A stretch of DNA of 64,000 nucleotides, taken from positions 624,478 through 688,477 of the forward strand of contig SCFE01000106.1 in assembly GCA_004352715.1 (NCBI GenBank), in the 5' to 3' direction. Of this stretch, positions 12,061 to 23,833 are shown in pieces. A model generated the notes under the pieces. It was not told where the DNA came from, did not search any database, and saw only the letters and a list, made by a program, of their open reading frames with translations. This DNA is from Hofstenia miamia (Eukaryota; Xenacoelomorpha; Acoela). Each line of letters opens with the position of its first letter. Positions within the stretch are counted from its first letter, which is position 1. The position numbers and the translations under genes are program-made.

Positions 12061-14068
12061 GTGTTCTATTAATTTATGTCATTACTTCTGTTAGTAGTTA
12101 TTTATGCATATCACTGTTGTAATTACTGCTAGTGACTGACAGTGACATCCATCTTGAAGAAAACTTTTCATTTAAAATGTAGTAGTTAAATACTAAGTAT
12201 TTATAAATATTAAAAACTGCTGATCAGCAGTAATGACGTCAACAAAAAAATTAGTAATGGGATTAGTTTACAAAATCTCAAATTCTTTTAAATACAGGGC
12301 GTTAGAAAAATCTATTCCGTTTGTTAATAGGTTATAATTAAAAAACTATATTGACAAAATACTAGAACAACTAAAAGCACTGTAATTACACTATTTAATA
12401 GTCTATGGTTTGCTACTCTGGTCTACCAGTTCTAGATTTGGTTGAAGTTGATTCTGCAGTAATTTTCGTGTTCCACCATTCGCGTACCCATCGATCAGTA
12501 CGACTAATTTTTTCAGCTATCCATATTCTTTTAGTTTAAAAACATTATATGTTGTCTTAGCTTTTTTGCTGAGCGTTTAAACATTTTTATATGTTGCAAG
12601 TTGAATTCTATCTACAAGTATACAAGCTAGATGCACTTTTTAGACCAAGACATGTATTCATAAATCGTGCTTTCGAATCAATAACATAGATTATAAAAAC
12701 TGGAACAGACTTTTGCAACACTTGTATAAGAAAACTTAATTCGTGGTCTCCGTTTTTTCGAGATATTCATGAGAAAATATATAAAATGAGGGCAATTTAC
12801 GAAAAATTAAAATTTTGAGTATCTCCTCAATTGTAAGAAACAGTTAACCAGTCCAATGTTTATTTAAATATTGTTGAAAATCCGTTCATTAATTCCAGAC
12901 AGAATATTGTGTAAGTAAGAAATTAATGCTTCTTTAATTCATACAATGCAATTGACCTCTATTAGATTGATTTAAAATATTCACTGCCAATCTAGATTAT
13001 CGGGGAGTGTGCTGATAAGCAATGTTCCATTGTTCATAGAAATCTACTTCATATTTATAAAATAATAAAAAATAGTGTTAAAACAAAAGGTAAACGGTCT
13101 GCTGTTTTGCCAAATAAATCTTTTCGTCGCTTAACTGACATTTTCTCTACTGACTAATTAATATTAACAAAATTCAAGAAACTGACAAAAGCCGAGCAAA
13201 GAAAATAATTTAAATCAATCGCTGAATAAATTCAATCATATGGTATTTCAAAATGTTGGAGCAGTCTGTTGAATATACGCAAGCAGTTTATAGGACTACA
13301 TCCAAATATAACACAGGTGTAATTTATTTTTTTTGAAAAAAAGGTATAGTGAGTGCACTTCACCAAATCGCCAAGTCTTTATAATCAGTGTATATTGGAA
13401 CACAAAAATGAAATTCCCGAGCAAGGTCCATGATACCAAAAATCAATCTCAGTATACAAACTTGACAATTTGGTATGATTTGAGAGTTTATAAATTCAGA
13501 ATCTAAAAAATGGTTGTTCTGATTTATAAATTGCTAAATTAAGAAACCCTAATTTTGTAAATGTATACATTTTTGAATACGTGCATTCAAGTCTTTACTT
13601 TAGTAAGAATACCCTGCGACTTGCTAAATAAAATTCATTTTTTAATGTTAAATTTTAATACAATGTTGCGGAAGGGAGTGGGTAAGAAGAAACAACATAA
13701 TTCTCTAAAATATATAGGTTTATAAATGCTAATTTGAACGTACATTAGAACGATATAATGTCCTTAAAAAAACATTCATATACTTTAGATTATTTGACTT
13801 TATGCTTCCCTAGTGAAGATTAAAAGTGAGTAAAATACTTTTACGTTTGAGCAAAATATATAGCAATGTATCAAGTTCCTTCACATATATAGGTAGACAA
13901 AAGTAACGAAGACGTTAGGTAAATTTACAAGAAAAGTGTGCGAATGTCCGGCGTGCTAATGAGTAAAAATTGTTCATAAAAATTGTTACATAGAATAGTT
14001 AAATAAATTAATCGATTAAATTTTGCTATATTTTGAATTAAAATACATGAATTTATACTTCTTTTTAA
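12061..14068. other. Interval with no recognised feature
   Basis: AT-rich sequence with no protein motifs and no internal repeat that I can support. Confidence 0.4.
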
Positions 14069-14799
14069 CTGGGCTGAAATTAGGTCAAGATATTTTGACC
14101 CAACCAGTCTCCTAAATTTAACCCGACTGCTTCAAAACAACAAAAAATATATGTGTTTTCACACATAACCAGCTAGTCAGAAGTGGGAAAAATAAATGCT
14201 TTATTATGCATTTGTTGTCCTATGAAAAAACAGTTACATGCAACACACCCGTTCAATTGTTCAATGTAGCGTTAAAACTTATACATGTAACAAGCAATTA
14301 ATCTCAACGTTATTCATTAACCCGACCCGAAGTAAAAAACCCTGAACCCAATCTATAACAACCCAACCAAACCCAAAGCTCAAATATTGAATTTTCACAA
14401 ACCTGACCCAAATTATAACAAGTTTTTTATGCGTTTACCCCTACCCAAAGTTGTGTGAACATGTGATCCAAATATGACCCATCTACAATCTACAAGTTTT
14501 TGCTTTCATTTAAATTTATGCAAACTCATTTAAGAAGAAATACATATAGAAATTATTAAAAATAAAAATAGATATATAGTACAAAAGTAAATATTTTATG
14601 CTGAAATCTAAAAAAAATAACACCAATAATATATAAACCCCTTGCAAGCCCACATATGTTAAGTTTTTCGATAACCCAAGTGATGACCCATATTACTTCA
14701 AAACGTTGACCCAACCCATTTATATATGCCTTTATATGCTTTGACCCAACCCAACTAAACCGAAAAAATTTTGAATGGGTTGGGCTGAGTCAACCCAGC
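14069..14799. repeat. GACCCAACCC-rich element with weak inverted ends
   Basis: Both ends carry related inverted sequence: CTGGGCTGA at the left, and the reverse complement of ...TCAACCCAG at the right. The motif GACCCAA/AACCCGA recurs many times inside (14095-14120, 14330-14480, 14650-14760). This is probably a degenerate non-autonomous element. Boundaries are approximate. Confidence 0.4.
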
Positions 14800-15289
14800 T
14801 TTGCTTTATAGCAGCAGTGATGAATTACTTAAATCCAATATTAGCTAGCAGAATACTGTAACAGCATTAATGTAATTTTAACTTCTTGATTTGGAGATTT
14901 ATACATAGCGTATTTAAACAAAAAACTCTTCTTCTTACGACATTTCCGATTTCATCATATCCTCATCTTTTGTTATAACCGATTATATTAATATTTTTCG
15001 CTGTATTGGCTTTCTAGTTTCTGTGTAGGTATTTAATCGTTCTCAAAAGAAATATAATTATCTCCATACTTTCACAAATAAGCAAAAACAAAAATGGATG
15101 TTTTCTGTACAGAAAAGTTTATTGATTATGACTTTCCTTTCATTTACAGAACTACATGACCCCTAAATTGAATAGTATTGTGATACCTATAGTAAAACCA
15201 ATTTTGTCACTAGATTGACTTTCAATATTTTAACTTAATTGCATGAAATAGGTTATAGGACATTGCCCAATAGAAACTTAGCACCGGTA

Positions 15290-15480
15290 ATTTCCCACAA
15301 GAACAATCTTACTTATAGTATCTCACACTCGGAAATGATGTCACATCTCGTCTTTATCGGCATTCATTTTGTGCATATATATAATATATATATATATATG
15401 ATCCTACGAATGAATTGCAGTTTCGTTTCAGCCCGCGGAAATCTCTCATCCAATGCCTGAGCTCTAAATTGGTAGGAGGT
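15290..15480. repeat. Short (TA)n tract with GC-richer flanks
   Basis: A (TA)n run near 15376-15400 is flanked by less AT-rich sequence (CATCTCGTCTTTATCGGC to the left, TTTCAGCCCGCGGAAATCTC to the right). The flanks look like one repeat unit interrupted by the microsatellite. I found no second copy. It lies just downstream of the last ITIH-like exon. Confidence 0.35.
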
Positions 15481-15510
15481 ACTTATTAATCTTATCATGA
15501 CTCTTATATT

Positions 15511-15578
15511 TCACTGAAATTTTGCTACATTTTCAAGCAGAATTTTAGAGGTACACATTCTGCCGGAGCATTCCGGAT
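15511..15578 (-). CDS. ITIH-like, probable last exon (21 codons and stop)
   Basis: The acceptor is ACATTTTAG/AT and the phase matches the preceding exon's single trailing A, giving Asn at the junction. The exon encodes NPECSGRMCTSKILLENV and a few more residues before TGA at 15511-15513. The intron before it is only 64 bp. The residues do not resemble the end of vertebrate ITIH, which runs about 80 residues further after the GLLGQF-like motif, so this end is less certain than the other exons. If the donor at 15642 were not used, translation would stop almost at once at the TAA in that donor. Confidence 0.5.
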
Positions 15579-15642
15579 CTAAAATGTCAAAGAGGAAAAC
15601 TGAGTTTACCGTAGTGAATATATTTAGAGAATATTTACTTAC

Positions 15643-16020
15643 TAAGAATTCCAAATGGTGATGGAGTGAATAGTGCAGAATTGATGGTGTAAAATCCAAA
15701 ATAATGCCATCTAATAGAGTCGATCTTACTTGAATGCCTCATTACGGCTATTGAATCATGTCCATCACACTTAATAAATACAGTTTTGTGAGCAATGATG
15801 ACGTAGAAGTTTTTGAAAATACGGAATTTCCGAAATTTTCGAAATTTCTGCCAATGCTTGCAATTCCAACGGAAATGTCCAAGACTGTTGATGAAAATGC
15901 CTTTGGAAGAAATAGTCAAGAAAAATTTACTGCCAAATGTTATGTTTATGGAATTAATGAAAGTAACTGAGGAATTGGAAACTTTATTAAGTGGAAGAAG
16001 AGTGGCTTCAGCAACGATAC
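15643..16020 (-). CDS. ITIH-like, C-terminal heavy-chain domain exon (125 codons)
   Basis: The acceptor is ATTTGTATTTAG/GT, the donor is A/GTAAGTAA, and the phases fit on both sides. The product covers the second half of the ITIH C-terminal domain: INITFGSKFFLTISSKGIF, FYVIIAHKTVFIKCDGHDS, and the family hallmark WHYFGFYTINSALF...FGIL, equivalent to LGFYxxDSxxxSxxxHGLLGQF in vertebrate heavy chains. In the middle it carries three consecutive Lys-Phe-Arg units (QKFRKFRKFRIF), a strongly basic and aromatic stretch not typical of the family. The plus-strand frames over the same bases are shadows. Confidence 0.85.
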
Positions 16021-16756
16021 CTAAATACAAATTAGTTAAATAGCTTCGCTAATAGAATTCAAATTAAACCACTACTGTTTCTTGCCAATCTGCTTTGAAA
16101 AATTCCGATCGCATGTTATTAATCAATGTTGATTATCAGGGCTTAACATTATAGAATGACATGCTCAAAGTTTTGCAACAGTAACTCCGAAAAATTCTAA
16201 GGTTTATTTCTTAGAATTTGCTGTTCTGGAATACACTCGCTTGCGTATGGAGTTTGCTATGCCATTCATATCATAGGATCTTTGACCACCATGTTGACAT
16301 ATTGGTACCCTATTTTTATCACTATTCCTTCATTTTTCTTTATATCTAATACCATTTTAACTGATATGTGAATAAAAAGTTGAAGATTAGCAAAAATTTT
16401 AAACCAAGGACCACTAAAATCAGACCGAGCTAAATTTAATTTTTAGTGGAAAAATTCAGTCAAAGTAGTGATTGAATAAACAACAATAAACAACACCTAG
16501 ACTAAATGTAATTAGACTTAATATAACAAAATAAAAGATTTAAGTACATGTCATAAGTTCGAAAATTTTATAAATATTTGCTCACGACAAAATTGTAACC
16601 TCATCAAACTTTCGGTATCAATTAAATTTCCTTTGCCCTCATTTTCTACTGCTTCTGTGTCACATATTTACATCACGACTCTTCGTCAAGTTAAAAATAC
16701 GCTAGAAACACTAAGAGCGAAATAATAAAATATAAAAACACAGAAAATTTGTGAAC

Positions 16757-16927
16757 CTGATTGACTGTCATTGATGAGGGTGATACGGCCTTTGATGTTA
16801 ATATCGAAACAAATATGCCCCTCTTTTAGAGCTACAATAAAATGAGGATCACCATCAGCCCCCTCGTCTGCTTGATTAGGTACTGACACGTTGGAATCTC
16901 TTTGTGGTTTTGGATGGTCCCCTTCAT
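16757..16927 (-). CDS. ITIH-like, exon with the DPHF processing site
   Basis: The acceptor is TTTTTTTAG/AT and the donor is TCAG/GTTCAC; 171 nt in matching phase. After an acidic linker (EGDHPKPQRDSNVSVPNQAD) comes GADGDPHFIVALKEGHICFD, then ITLINDSQSG. This aligns with the start of the ITIH C-terminal domain, DGDPHFII...CFNI...LIQDPVTG in vertebrates. The DPHF tetrapeptide (16839-16850) is where vertebrate heavy chains lose their C-terminal propeptide and where the Asp becomes linked to chondroitin sulfate. Conservation here suggests similar processing; that is inference. Confidence 0.9.
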
Positions 16928-17051
16928 CTAAAAAAATACATACAACATCAATGATTAAGATTTTCTATAAGATTCCACATAAAAAAGATCACTGATTGTC
17001 TTACTAGAAAGAAAAACTTCAAGATTTCTAAACAACTATATATTAACGTAC

Positions 17052-17266
17052 CAATTTGATTTTCAATCTCATCCTTAAGCTTTTGTTCTTCTAGAAATGT
17101 TTCAACTTCATTCTTGAACATAAAATCGACGCGGGTGACTTCGGAAGCAAAACCATAGTCGACACTTATGTTAGCAGCTAATTCTCGATATTTCATTCTC
17201 TCGGAATATTCCTTCGTGCTTAACTTCTTTAGAAGAGCGTATTTTATCATATAGAAACCCCAAATT
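17052..17266 (-). CDS. ITIH-like, post-vWA helical region exon (71 codons)
   Basis: The acceptor is GAATTTTAG/AA and the donor is ATTG/GTACGT. It starts DR/IWGFYMIKYALLKKL, the counterpart of ERLWAYLTIQQLLEQ in vertebrate heavy chains. It continues with AANISVDYGFASEVTRVDF, the counterpart of ALNLSLxYxFVTPLTSMVV, and ends in a charged, probably helical stretch (FLEEQKLKDEIENQ). The intron to the next exon is 124 bp. Only Phe remains of the usual FVTPLTS core, so this region has drifted. Confidence 0.88.
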
Positions 17267-17594
17267 CTAAAATTCAGTATTCACATACATAGTTTAACTG
17301 ACTGATTCCCTAAAAAGTCCTGATACCCATAATTAAAAATCCAAAGTTCAATATATAATTTACCAATTTATTTATTCTGAGAATCAATAGATGCCATTGC
17401 CCATTAGCATAAACTTCAACTTTCTATATACAGGGACATTTTTTGATAGTCACATAAATACTGCAAAGAATAGTGCAGATTAGAATAAAATGATATGTTG
17501 GACTTTAAAACAAATAATTAAGCAAAAACTTAGGGACATTCTAGTTTCACAATTCATAGTTTCTCAAAATCCTGCTCATATGAACATCAAATAA

Positions 17595-17925
17595 TTTTTA
17601 TTAGCTTGCAGCTCTTAACCCTATATCCATTAGAGTTACTTTGAAATAATAAACCGCTTTTTTGGACAATTTTATCCAAGACAGTTAAGAAATATTGAGA
17701 GCCTTTGATATGGACACACCTATGGGTTTCTGGTGGACTCATGTAATGATGAAGCTTTGCGCTAAGAATTATTTTTGCGCCTGAAGAAAGATCAAACAAT
17801 CTTCTATATTATGGTGTTTTCAGGATTTAAATATCTTCAATAGTTCTTGAGATATAAGCGTTTAAATTTTTTTGAGGAAAATCACAGATTTTGAGAAGTT
17901 CCTAGTGAATATATGGTTGAATCAC
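17595..17925 (+). repeat. Dispersed repeat family R3, copy 2
   Basis: The core at 17686-17763 is AAGAAATATTGAGAGCC...ATGGACACACCTATGGG...ATGATGAAGCTTTG, close to 11895-11970. The right part (TCTATATTATGGTGTTTTCA at 17802-17821; ATCACAGATTTTGAGAAGTTCC at 17880-17902) matches 20433-20515 in copy 3. It lies in the intron between the exons at 17266 and 19232. No coding capacity. Confidence 0.7.
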
Positions 17926-18595
17926 ATTTGGTCATTATCCCAAAACTATAATAATTACCTCTACGTGCGCAAGGTAAATTAATATGTATAATTTAAAAAC
18001 AATATAGTCCTTGGTATTAAATTTATATGTCTATTTGGAAGCAAGACTACAATGTCTACTGCATGGAGATTATCATGCGTCTGGATTTTAAATAATGGAA
18101 TAACTTCGGAACGGGATGATCACTTATATTCATGTGATAAGAAAATTGAATTATTTTGATTGAATTTGAAGAGTCATAGGTTTCTCTCCAGTAAAAGACT
18201 GCTAATTCAATACTGTATATTCAGCTCAATTTTTGACATTTACAAATTGCGTTTATATTTTCAATGTAGTTTGTACAAGAAAGGATGCAAAAAATTTCAG
18301 ATATTCAATATTTCATCAATGGCCATTTAAATTTGAATCTGAACAATGAGTTTCGATTTATCACATTTTTGTACAAAATTGATTTATTTTTGCACAGCGG
18401 ACTAAATTTAACGTTACTAGTGAAAAATTTTTAGAAAGACTGCATTGGTCAGGGGACTAAATGTCGGAAAGAAGGGACGCAAAGGGGGTTGGTCTTAACA
18501 TGCAAAACAAATCGATCATATATAATACAGGCTAATTGATATATCTTGAAAGATAACAATAAATTCAATAATTCTTTCTCATGTCTAGAAAAAAT

Positions 18596-18597
<2 letters not shown>

Positions 18598-18633
<36 letters not shown>
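18598..18633. repeat. (TA)n microsatellite
   Basis: An uninterrupted (TA)n tract of about 36 bp in the intron. Confidence 0.95.
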
Positions 18634-18638
<5 letters not shown>

Positions 18639-19231
18639 CTCTTATTTGAATGATGGAAAATATATATTTGTGAACTACACCGGTTAGCTCTTCATTTTTG
18701 TGGCCAAAAGAAAAATAAAGTCAGCTTATGTGCCTTAGCATTCCGTACTCCATGTACCCCGGAGGTTTATGTTATACCTACTGCTCTTAGCATTTAATAT
18801 GACTATGCTGCATGCTAAATCCTAGTTCTTATTTCTGTCACTGAATGGTCCAATAGTGATGACAGTATGCACTATTTTGCTAATTGTCTGGGTGGCATAA
18901 ATGAACATAACATGTAATACCGCATTTTCACATTTAGGAAGAAAAAATAGAAATTGAATTTAGTACAATTCTAAATTATAAGACTTATTTTATTTGAATG
19001 TCTTGATCAAAAATTAATGTGCAGTGAAAGGACAAATGTCGTTGATCTTCAAGATAATATTTGAGAAAATCTCATTGATATATTTGATGAATTAATTGAT
19101 TCATATTCTACAGAAGTCGTACGTCAATGGCAGTTAAGTAATTAGTTTCGGGTTACACGTCAACCGTTAATTCAAAAAGCTTATTAATATCTAATGCTTT
19201 TGATATAAATTTCAAGAAATTGTTTAAATAC

Positions 19232-19523
19232 CTGTCAAGTAACAACTCCCCATCACTCAGAGACTTCAACATCACAGGGGGTAGGTTGTCCTGCTTTACA
19301 GTAAAGTTGAAGTTCAAATTGGCATTTTCTTTAGTTGATGCAAAATTGGCAGGGATACTAATATCCTTATCAATGTATTCCTTTTTCAGTTTCCCAACAA
19401 CAACTATTTGCGATCCATCGAAGTAGGTGTTAAAATAGTTTTCTGATATGGACGAAAATAGATGTTCTGGATACAGTACGTGGATGTCGAAAAGAACAGG
19501 TCTAGCCACAGATTTATATAATT
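19232..19523 (-). CDS. ITIH-like, exon after the vWA domain (96 codons)
   Basis: I chose the acceptor CAATATTTAG/AA because it keeps the frame from the previous exon's trailing G. An alternative AG 14 bases upstream would run into a stop. The donor is GACAG/GTATTT, giving Arg across the junction. The product ELYKSVARPVLFDIHVLYPE matches DFYQEVANPLLTAVTFEYPS of vertebrate heavy chains. NYFNTYFDGSQIVVVGKLKK matches NNFRLLFKGSEMVVAGKLQD. Residues beyond the chosen donor stay open but do not fit the family. Confidence 0.9.
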
Positions 19524-19769
19524 CTAAATATTGGAATCTGGTTAGAAATGAATATGCGATTTTAAAGTCAAAATATCTAAATTTTTCACTATCAATTTTT
19601 TGTCAACCGGTTTTCTCAATTATGTCACAAGTCAGACCGGATCATCATCTTGATAAATGTGCAATTTATGTTTAAATTATTTTAGAGACATTAACAAATA
19701 CACATGTTAACAATGCATTAAGAACACAAACTTTAGATTTTAAAAGTACTAGCGGACTAATAGTTTTAC

Positions 19770-20535
19770 CCTAATCTGCCTAGCGTTACTTTAAAGTTAC
19801 GAAATGTTCTGTCAAAAATATCTAATATATATCCTAACTTTGCGATAGGTCACAATTTAGTAGAATCACACGTCTAACCGCCCGAGATAATTAGCGACGT
19901 GATGCGATTTTGTAACCGTACCCTAAAGCCTATTAAAAAATTTGGAAACCTTCAAACATGGACACATCTATGGGTAAATGTGCTCCTATGTATTGATGTA
20001 CATGAACAACAACTAACCTCAAGCATCTAGTTTTAGCCCAGTTCAGTGGCGTTGCGCCCAAAGTCAAAAGTCCGCACACTATGACCCTGTGAGCTCAAAA
20101 AATTTAGGTTGAAGCAATTGGTGAGTATTTAAACATCTTTGGATATTTTGATCTTAATTTCATTGCCCCCGCCTCCCATTCACTTATTGAGATGATGGCG
20201 ACCACTACAGACCAATATAAACGCAATTTTAAGATTCTGATTTACTATATCTATGAATAATTCAAAATAAGAAACTTTTTTACGAACTTTTAGGATAATG
20301 ATAATTTGTTAATTCGAGCTGTAAATACACACACAATTCAAGCAGGATTTCAGAACGTTATCTGGCACCACAGGTGCTTACAACAGGGCAATATCTTGAA
20401 ACATACATACGTAAAACAGGGGATAGTTTCCTATATTGTGGTATTTTCAAATATTGGATCTCTTTATTAGTTCGTTAGATATGTTTTTAAAAACCATCAC
20501 AGATTTTAACAATTCCTGGCTAATTTAAGGCGGAG
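19770..20535 (+). repeat. Dispersed repeat family R3, copy 3, interrupted
   Basis: It begins at CCTAGCGTTACTTTAAAG (19779) and carries the diverged core ATGGACACATCTATGGG at 19957-19973. The right part (CTATATTGTGGTATTTTCA at 20432; ATCACAGATTTTAACAATTCC near 20496) matches copy 2. The extra 300 or so bases between core and right part include 20043-20205, which starts CAGTGGCGTTGC and ends GGCGACCACTAC and may be a separate small insertion. Confidence 0.6.
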
Positions 20536-22860
20536 ACTTATAGAATACATGGACAGGAAACAAAGACATGCTAAGGCATACGGATGTCACTAAAATATGT
20601 TAATCTGTAAAGAAAGCTTTTAACAACTTTTTTGATATTTTGAGTGCAATATATAGTAGAATTAATCTATATTGTAATAAGAAGTATAAATTTAGCATTA
20701 CAGACTTTTCAAAATCAGGCAGAAATGGTAGTTTTCTTTTTAACAATTTCTTTATTTCCATGCATTTATTAGAAACTTAGTACAAATTCATTTTTATCAA
20801 GTTTTGGAATTCATAAGCCTCAATTTCAAATAAATCAGCAAAAAAGGTTTTTATATGAGCATTCAAATGACAAATTTGATTTAACACAAGAAACTCCAAT
20901 GATTCTATATCTTAAATCCATGCAAAATTGCCGCATTCAAGTAAAACGAACGAAATCAAAGCAAATGAAAGAAAAGTGTCAGAATAACAAAATAAGCGGT
21001 TTATCTATTTAAAATTCTCATTACATGGGCATTGTAAATGCATTTAATATGTGCAAATTGGTCAAATTTGACCACTTGGGCTTTCTAGTGTTAATATTAC
21101 TGATGAATAAAATAGTTTTTGTTTCTGGGAAATGTATTCTTGTATTCTCTGTTAATGGTAAAAGATGTATCAATTAATAAGGTAAATTGGCCGATTCAGC
21201 CTATAGATCCGCTGAGATGGATAACCGGTATAGAAACAATATTTTCTTAAAATCCTTGGTCCAGAACTGAACATTAATAATTGAGAATGAGTTTTCAAGA
21301 ATGTGATATCTCCAGCAATTTTCTTTATAATGAAGTAAACTGATTCAGATAAATAGAAAAATAAGAATCAACAAATGGATGTAGCAATATTAGTCACAAT
21401 CAACGGTAACTATGACTTCAATTATAGGCCGAGACTTACCACAAGCTGCAATGATGTGTTGACCATCAACCGTTGGCGCATGCTGCTGTTATGGCGTAGT
21501 GCAGAGAGTCGATATTGACGTGGCTAAGCTTGTTCAACAGCAACTCAATCACGTCCCAAAAGTAAAAGTACTTTGTCCATAATAAGGAATTTAGTTTGCT
21601 ATACTTTTATTATTATTTTACAATTCTGCTTTTATATCTGATAAATGCATAGTGGTTGCCACTTTACCCCACTATGTAAAATCAATATTCCACTCAGTGT
21701 ATTGAAAGAAATATATTCAATAGACTATAATTTCTTTCCCAATGCCATTTTACCTATTACTGATAATACAGATTGAATATATTATGTATAAATATTTTTT
21801 CATTATTTTCTAATGAGCTTTATAAATTTATTTAAATTGAGTGAATTTCTGCTCAAGGTAGAATGTGAAAATTAAATATTCAAAGCTGCATAAGAAAGTA
21901 AGCAAAATTTGAATTTAAAAGACATTAAGCGAACACTTAGATCCGTAATAATCATATCCAAATTTTTTTGAAAGAATCCATTTGGGATTTGAAATAATGC
22001 GCATTAATACACCACCATTTATTTGCAAATAGCTGTCGCCACCTCCCCTAATCTACCCTACACCAACTCGCTTACTATAATCAGAGTACATAACAAAATA
22101 AAAAAACTGCAAAACCTAACGAAAATGTTAAGATTTACTAGTAGCTCACTAGTAATATATCATTTTCCGTTTACAAAAGTTATCAGCCTTGAGAATTAAT
22201 TTTCAATTTACCTGATGAATCAATTTTATGCAGCCTCAATAGCATATTCTAATACCAGTAAACCTATGAAACTGGATGTTTCGCATAACTATACATTCTT
22301 CAAATCTTGCTTTGAAATTTCATTCTGAAATGATGATTGAAAAAAATACGGGTTGATCCAGGGCCGTAAAAATGGACCAGGATGGGTATGGCCTTTGCTA
22401 AAAACGGCCCACAAGTTACAACACTGATATGTATATACGTACAAACAAAAACGGCACCGGAAATACTATGAGATATCTAAACTAAGGTTATTGATAAATT
22501 TGAATATCCAAGAAAATAACTATTTCCTTACGTTCAAAATATAAAAATTCAAATTAGTGATAGCTCTATAGAATCATTTGGGGAACAATTATTTTGGAGT
22601 ATTATATAATGATGAGAAAATTCCAAGCCTATTGAAGATTTGAAACACTTATTCAATTATTCTATAACACAAAAAATGGTAAAATTTTAAAGTGTTCAGA
22701 GGAAACACACTAAAACACTTTCAAAATCATAATTGTATTTTTGCTAGATTCTTTCTTCATCATTTACGCCATTCACATTTGATAGAATTAATACAAATTT
22801 ACAATTAGGACAATATTTTTAGACCCAATCGTACACAATATCTTTATGTGACCCAAGGCC
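20536..22860. other. Intron sequence, largely featureless
   Basis: AT-rich with no exon required here, because the flanking exon phases join directly. The only standout is a GC-richer island at 21428-21560 (see findings). Confidence 0.4.
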
Positions 22861-22886
22861 AATCTCAAATATATTATAATATATTA

Positions 22887-23168
22887 ATATATATATATAT
22901 ATATATATATNNNNNNNNNNNNNNNNNNNNNNNNNNNNNNNNNNNNNNNNNNNNNNNNNNNNNNNNNNNNNNNNNNNNNNNNNNNNNNNNNNNNNNNNNN
23001 NNNNNNNNNNNNNNNNNNNNNNNNNNNNNNNNNNNNNNNNNNNNNNNNNNNNNNNNNNNNNNNNNNNNNNNNNNNNNNNNNNNNNNNNNNNNNNNNNNNN
23101 NNNNNNNNNNNNNNNNNNNNNNNNNNNNNNNNNNNNNNNNNNTATATATATATATATATATATATATA
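22887..23168. repeat. (TA)n microsatellite enclosing a 232-N gap
   Basis: (TA)n flanks both sides of N 22911-23142. It sits in the intron between the exons at 19523 and 23665. Confidence 0.95.
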
Positions 23169-23664
23169 AGGTGGATAATGTATTTGAAGACAAACCTTAT
23201 GATTGCAAAGGAGATGAAACACGCAGTAATTGTGCCTGTAAAGACTGAATATGGCAATTTACATGTAGCTTGATTCGTAAGAGTGGCTAGATATCATAAT
23301 ATAGTTATAAAACATTTTTACACCAATCCAACTGCAAGTTCAAATGACAATCTAATCTCAAATGACAATGGAAAACCACTGTCTAAATTCATTGGGATGG
23401 CGCACAAAACATGCAGTTTTGAGAGGATTTTTACAAATTTAGAATGATATCTCATTATTTGGGAAAGTTCTCTACATTTGAAATTACGAAACATAACTAT
23501 TGACTATTATCAATAATTAATTTATTGCTACATGAATATACTAGGGTATTATTTCAAATTAAAAAAAAATATTAAATTTGCATTTTCATTACGGTCTCAA
23601 AGGAGCTAGAAATTCCATATTTACCAAGATAACTCGGATTAAAACAAGAAAATTTCAAACTTAC

Positions 23665-23833
23665 CGCTGATATTATCTATTGCATATAGATTGAGAGGAA
23701 TCTTGTAAGCATAACCATTGTTCTCCAAAGCTAAGCGTTTCAAGAACTTCATATAGGCTGACATATAATCTCCAAGACCAAAGCAATGCAGACTCACTTT
23801 TCCTTTTGCTGCTTTTTGTGTATTCAACAAAAT
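23665..23833 (-). CDS. ITIH-like, vWA domain C-terminal part (56 codons)
   Basis: The acceptor is CTGTTCTTAG/AT and the donor is AGCG/GTAAGT. It encodes ILLNTQKAAKGKVSLHCFGL, then GDYMSAYMKFLKRLALENNG and YAYKIPLNLYAIDNIS. It aligns with the last strand and helix of the heavy-chain vWA domain (SLFCLGFGFDVSYAFLEKLALDNGG). Phase 0 at the start fits the previous exon. Confidence 0.92.

Noticed and set aside
19524-19537. Acceptor TCTAACCAG at 19538 for the exon at 19232-19523
   Set aside because: With the previous exon's phase it would put a stop in frame; the AG 14 bases on restores the family alignment.
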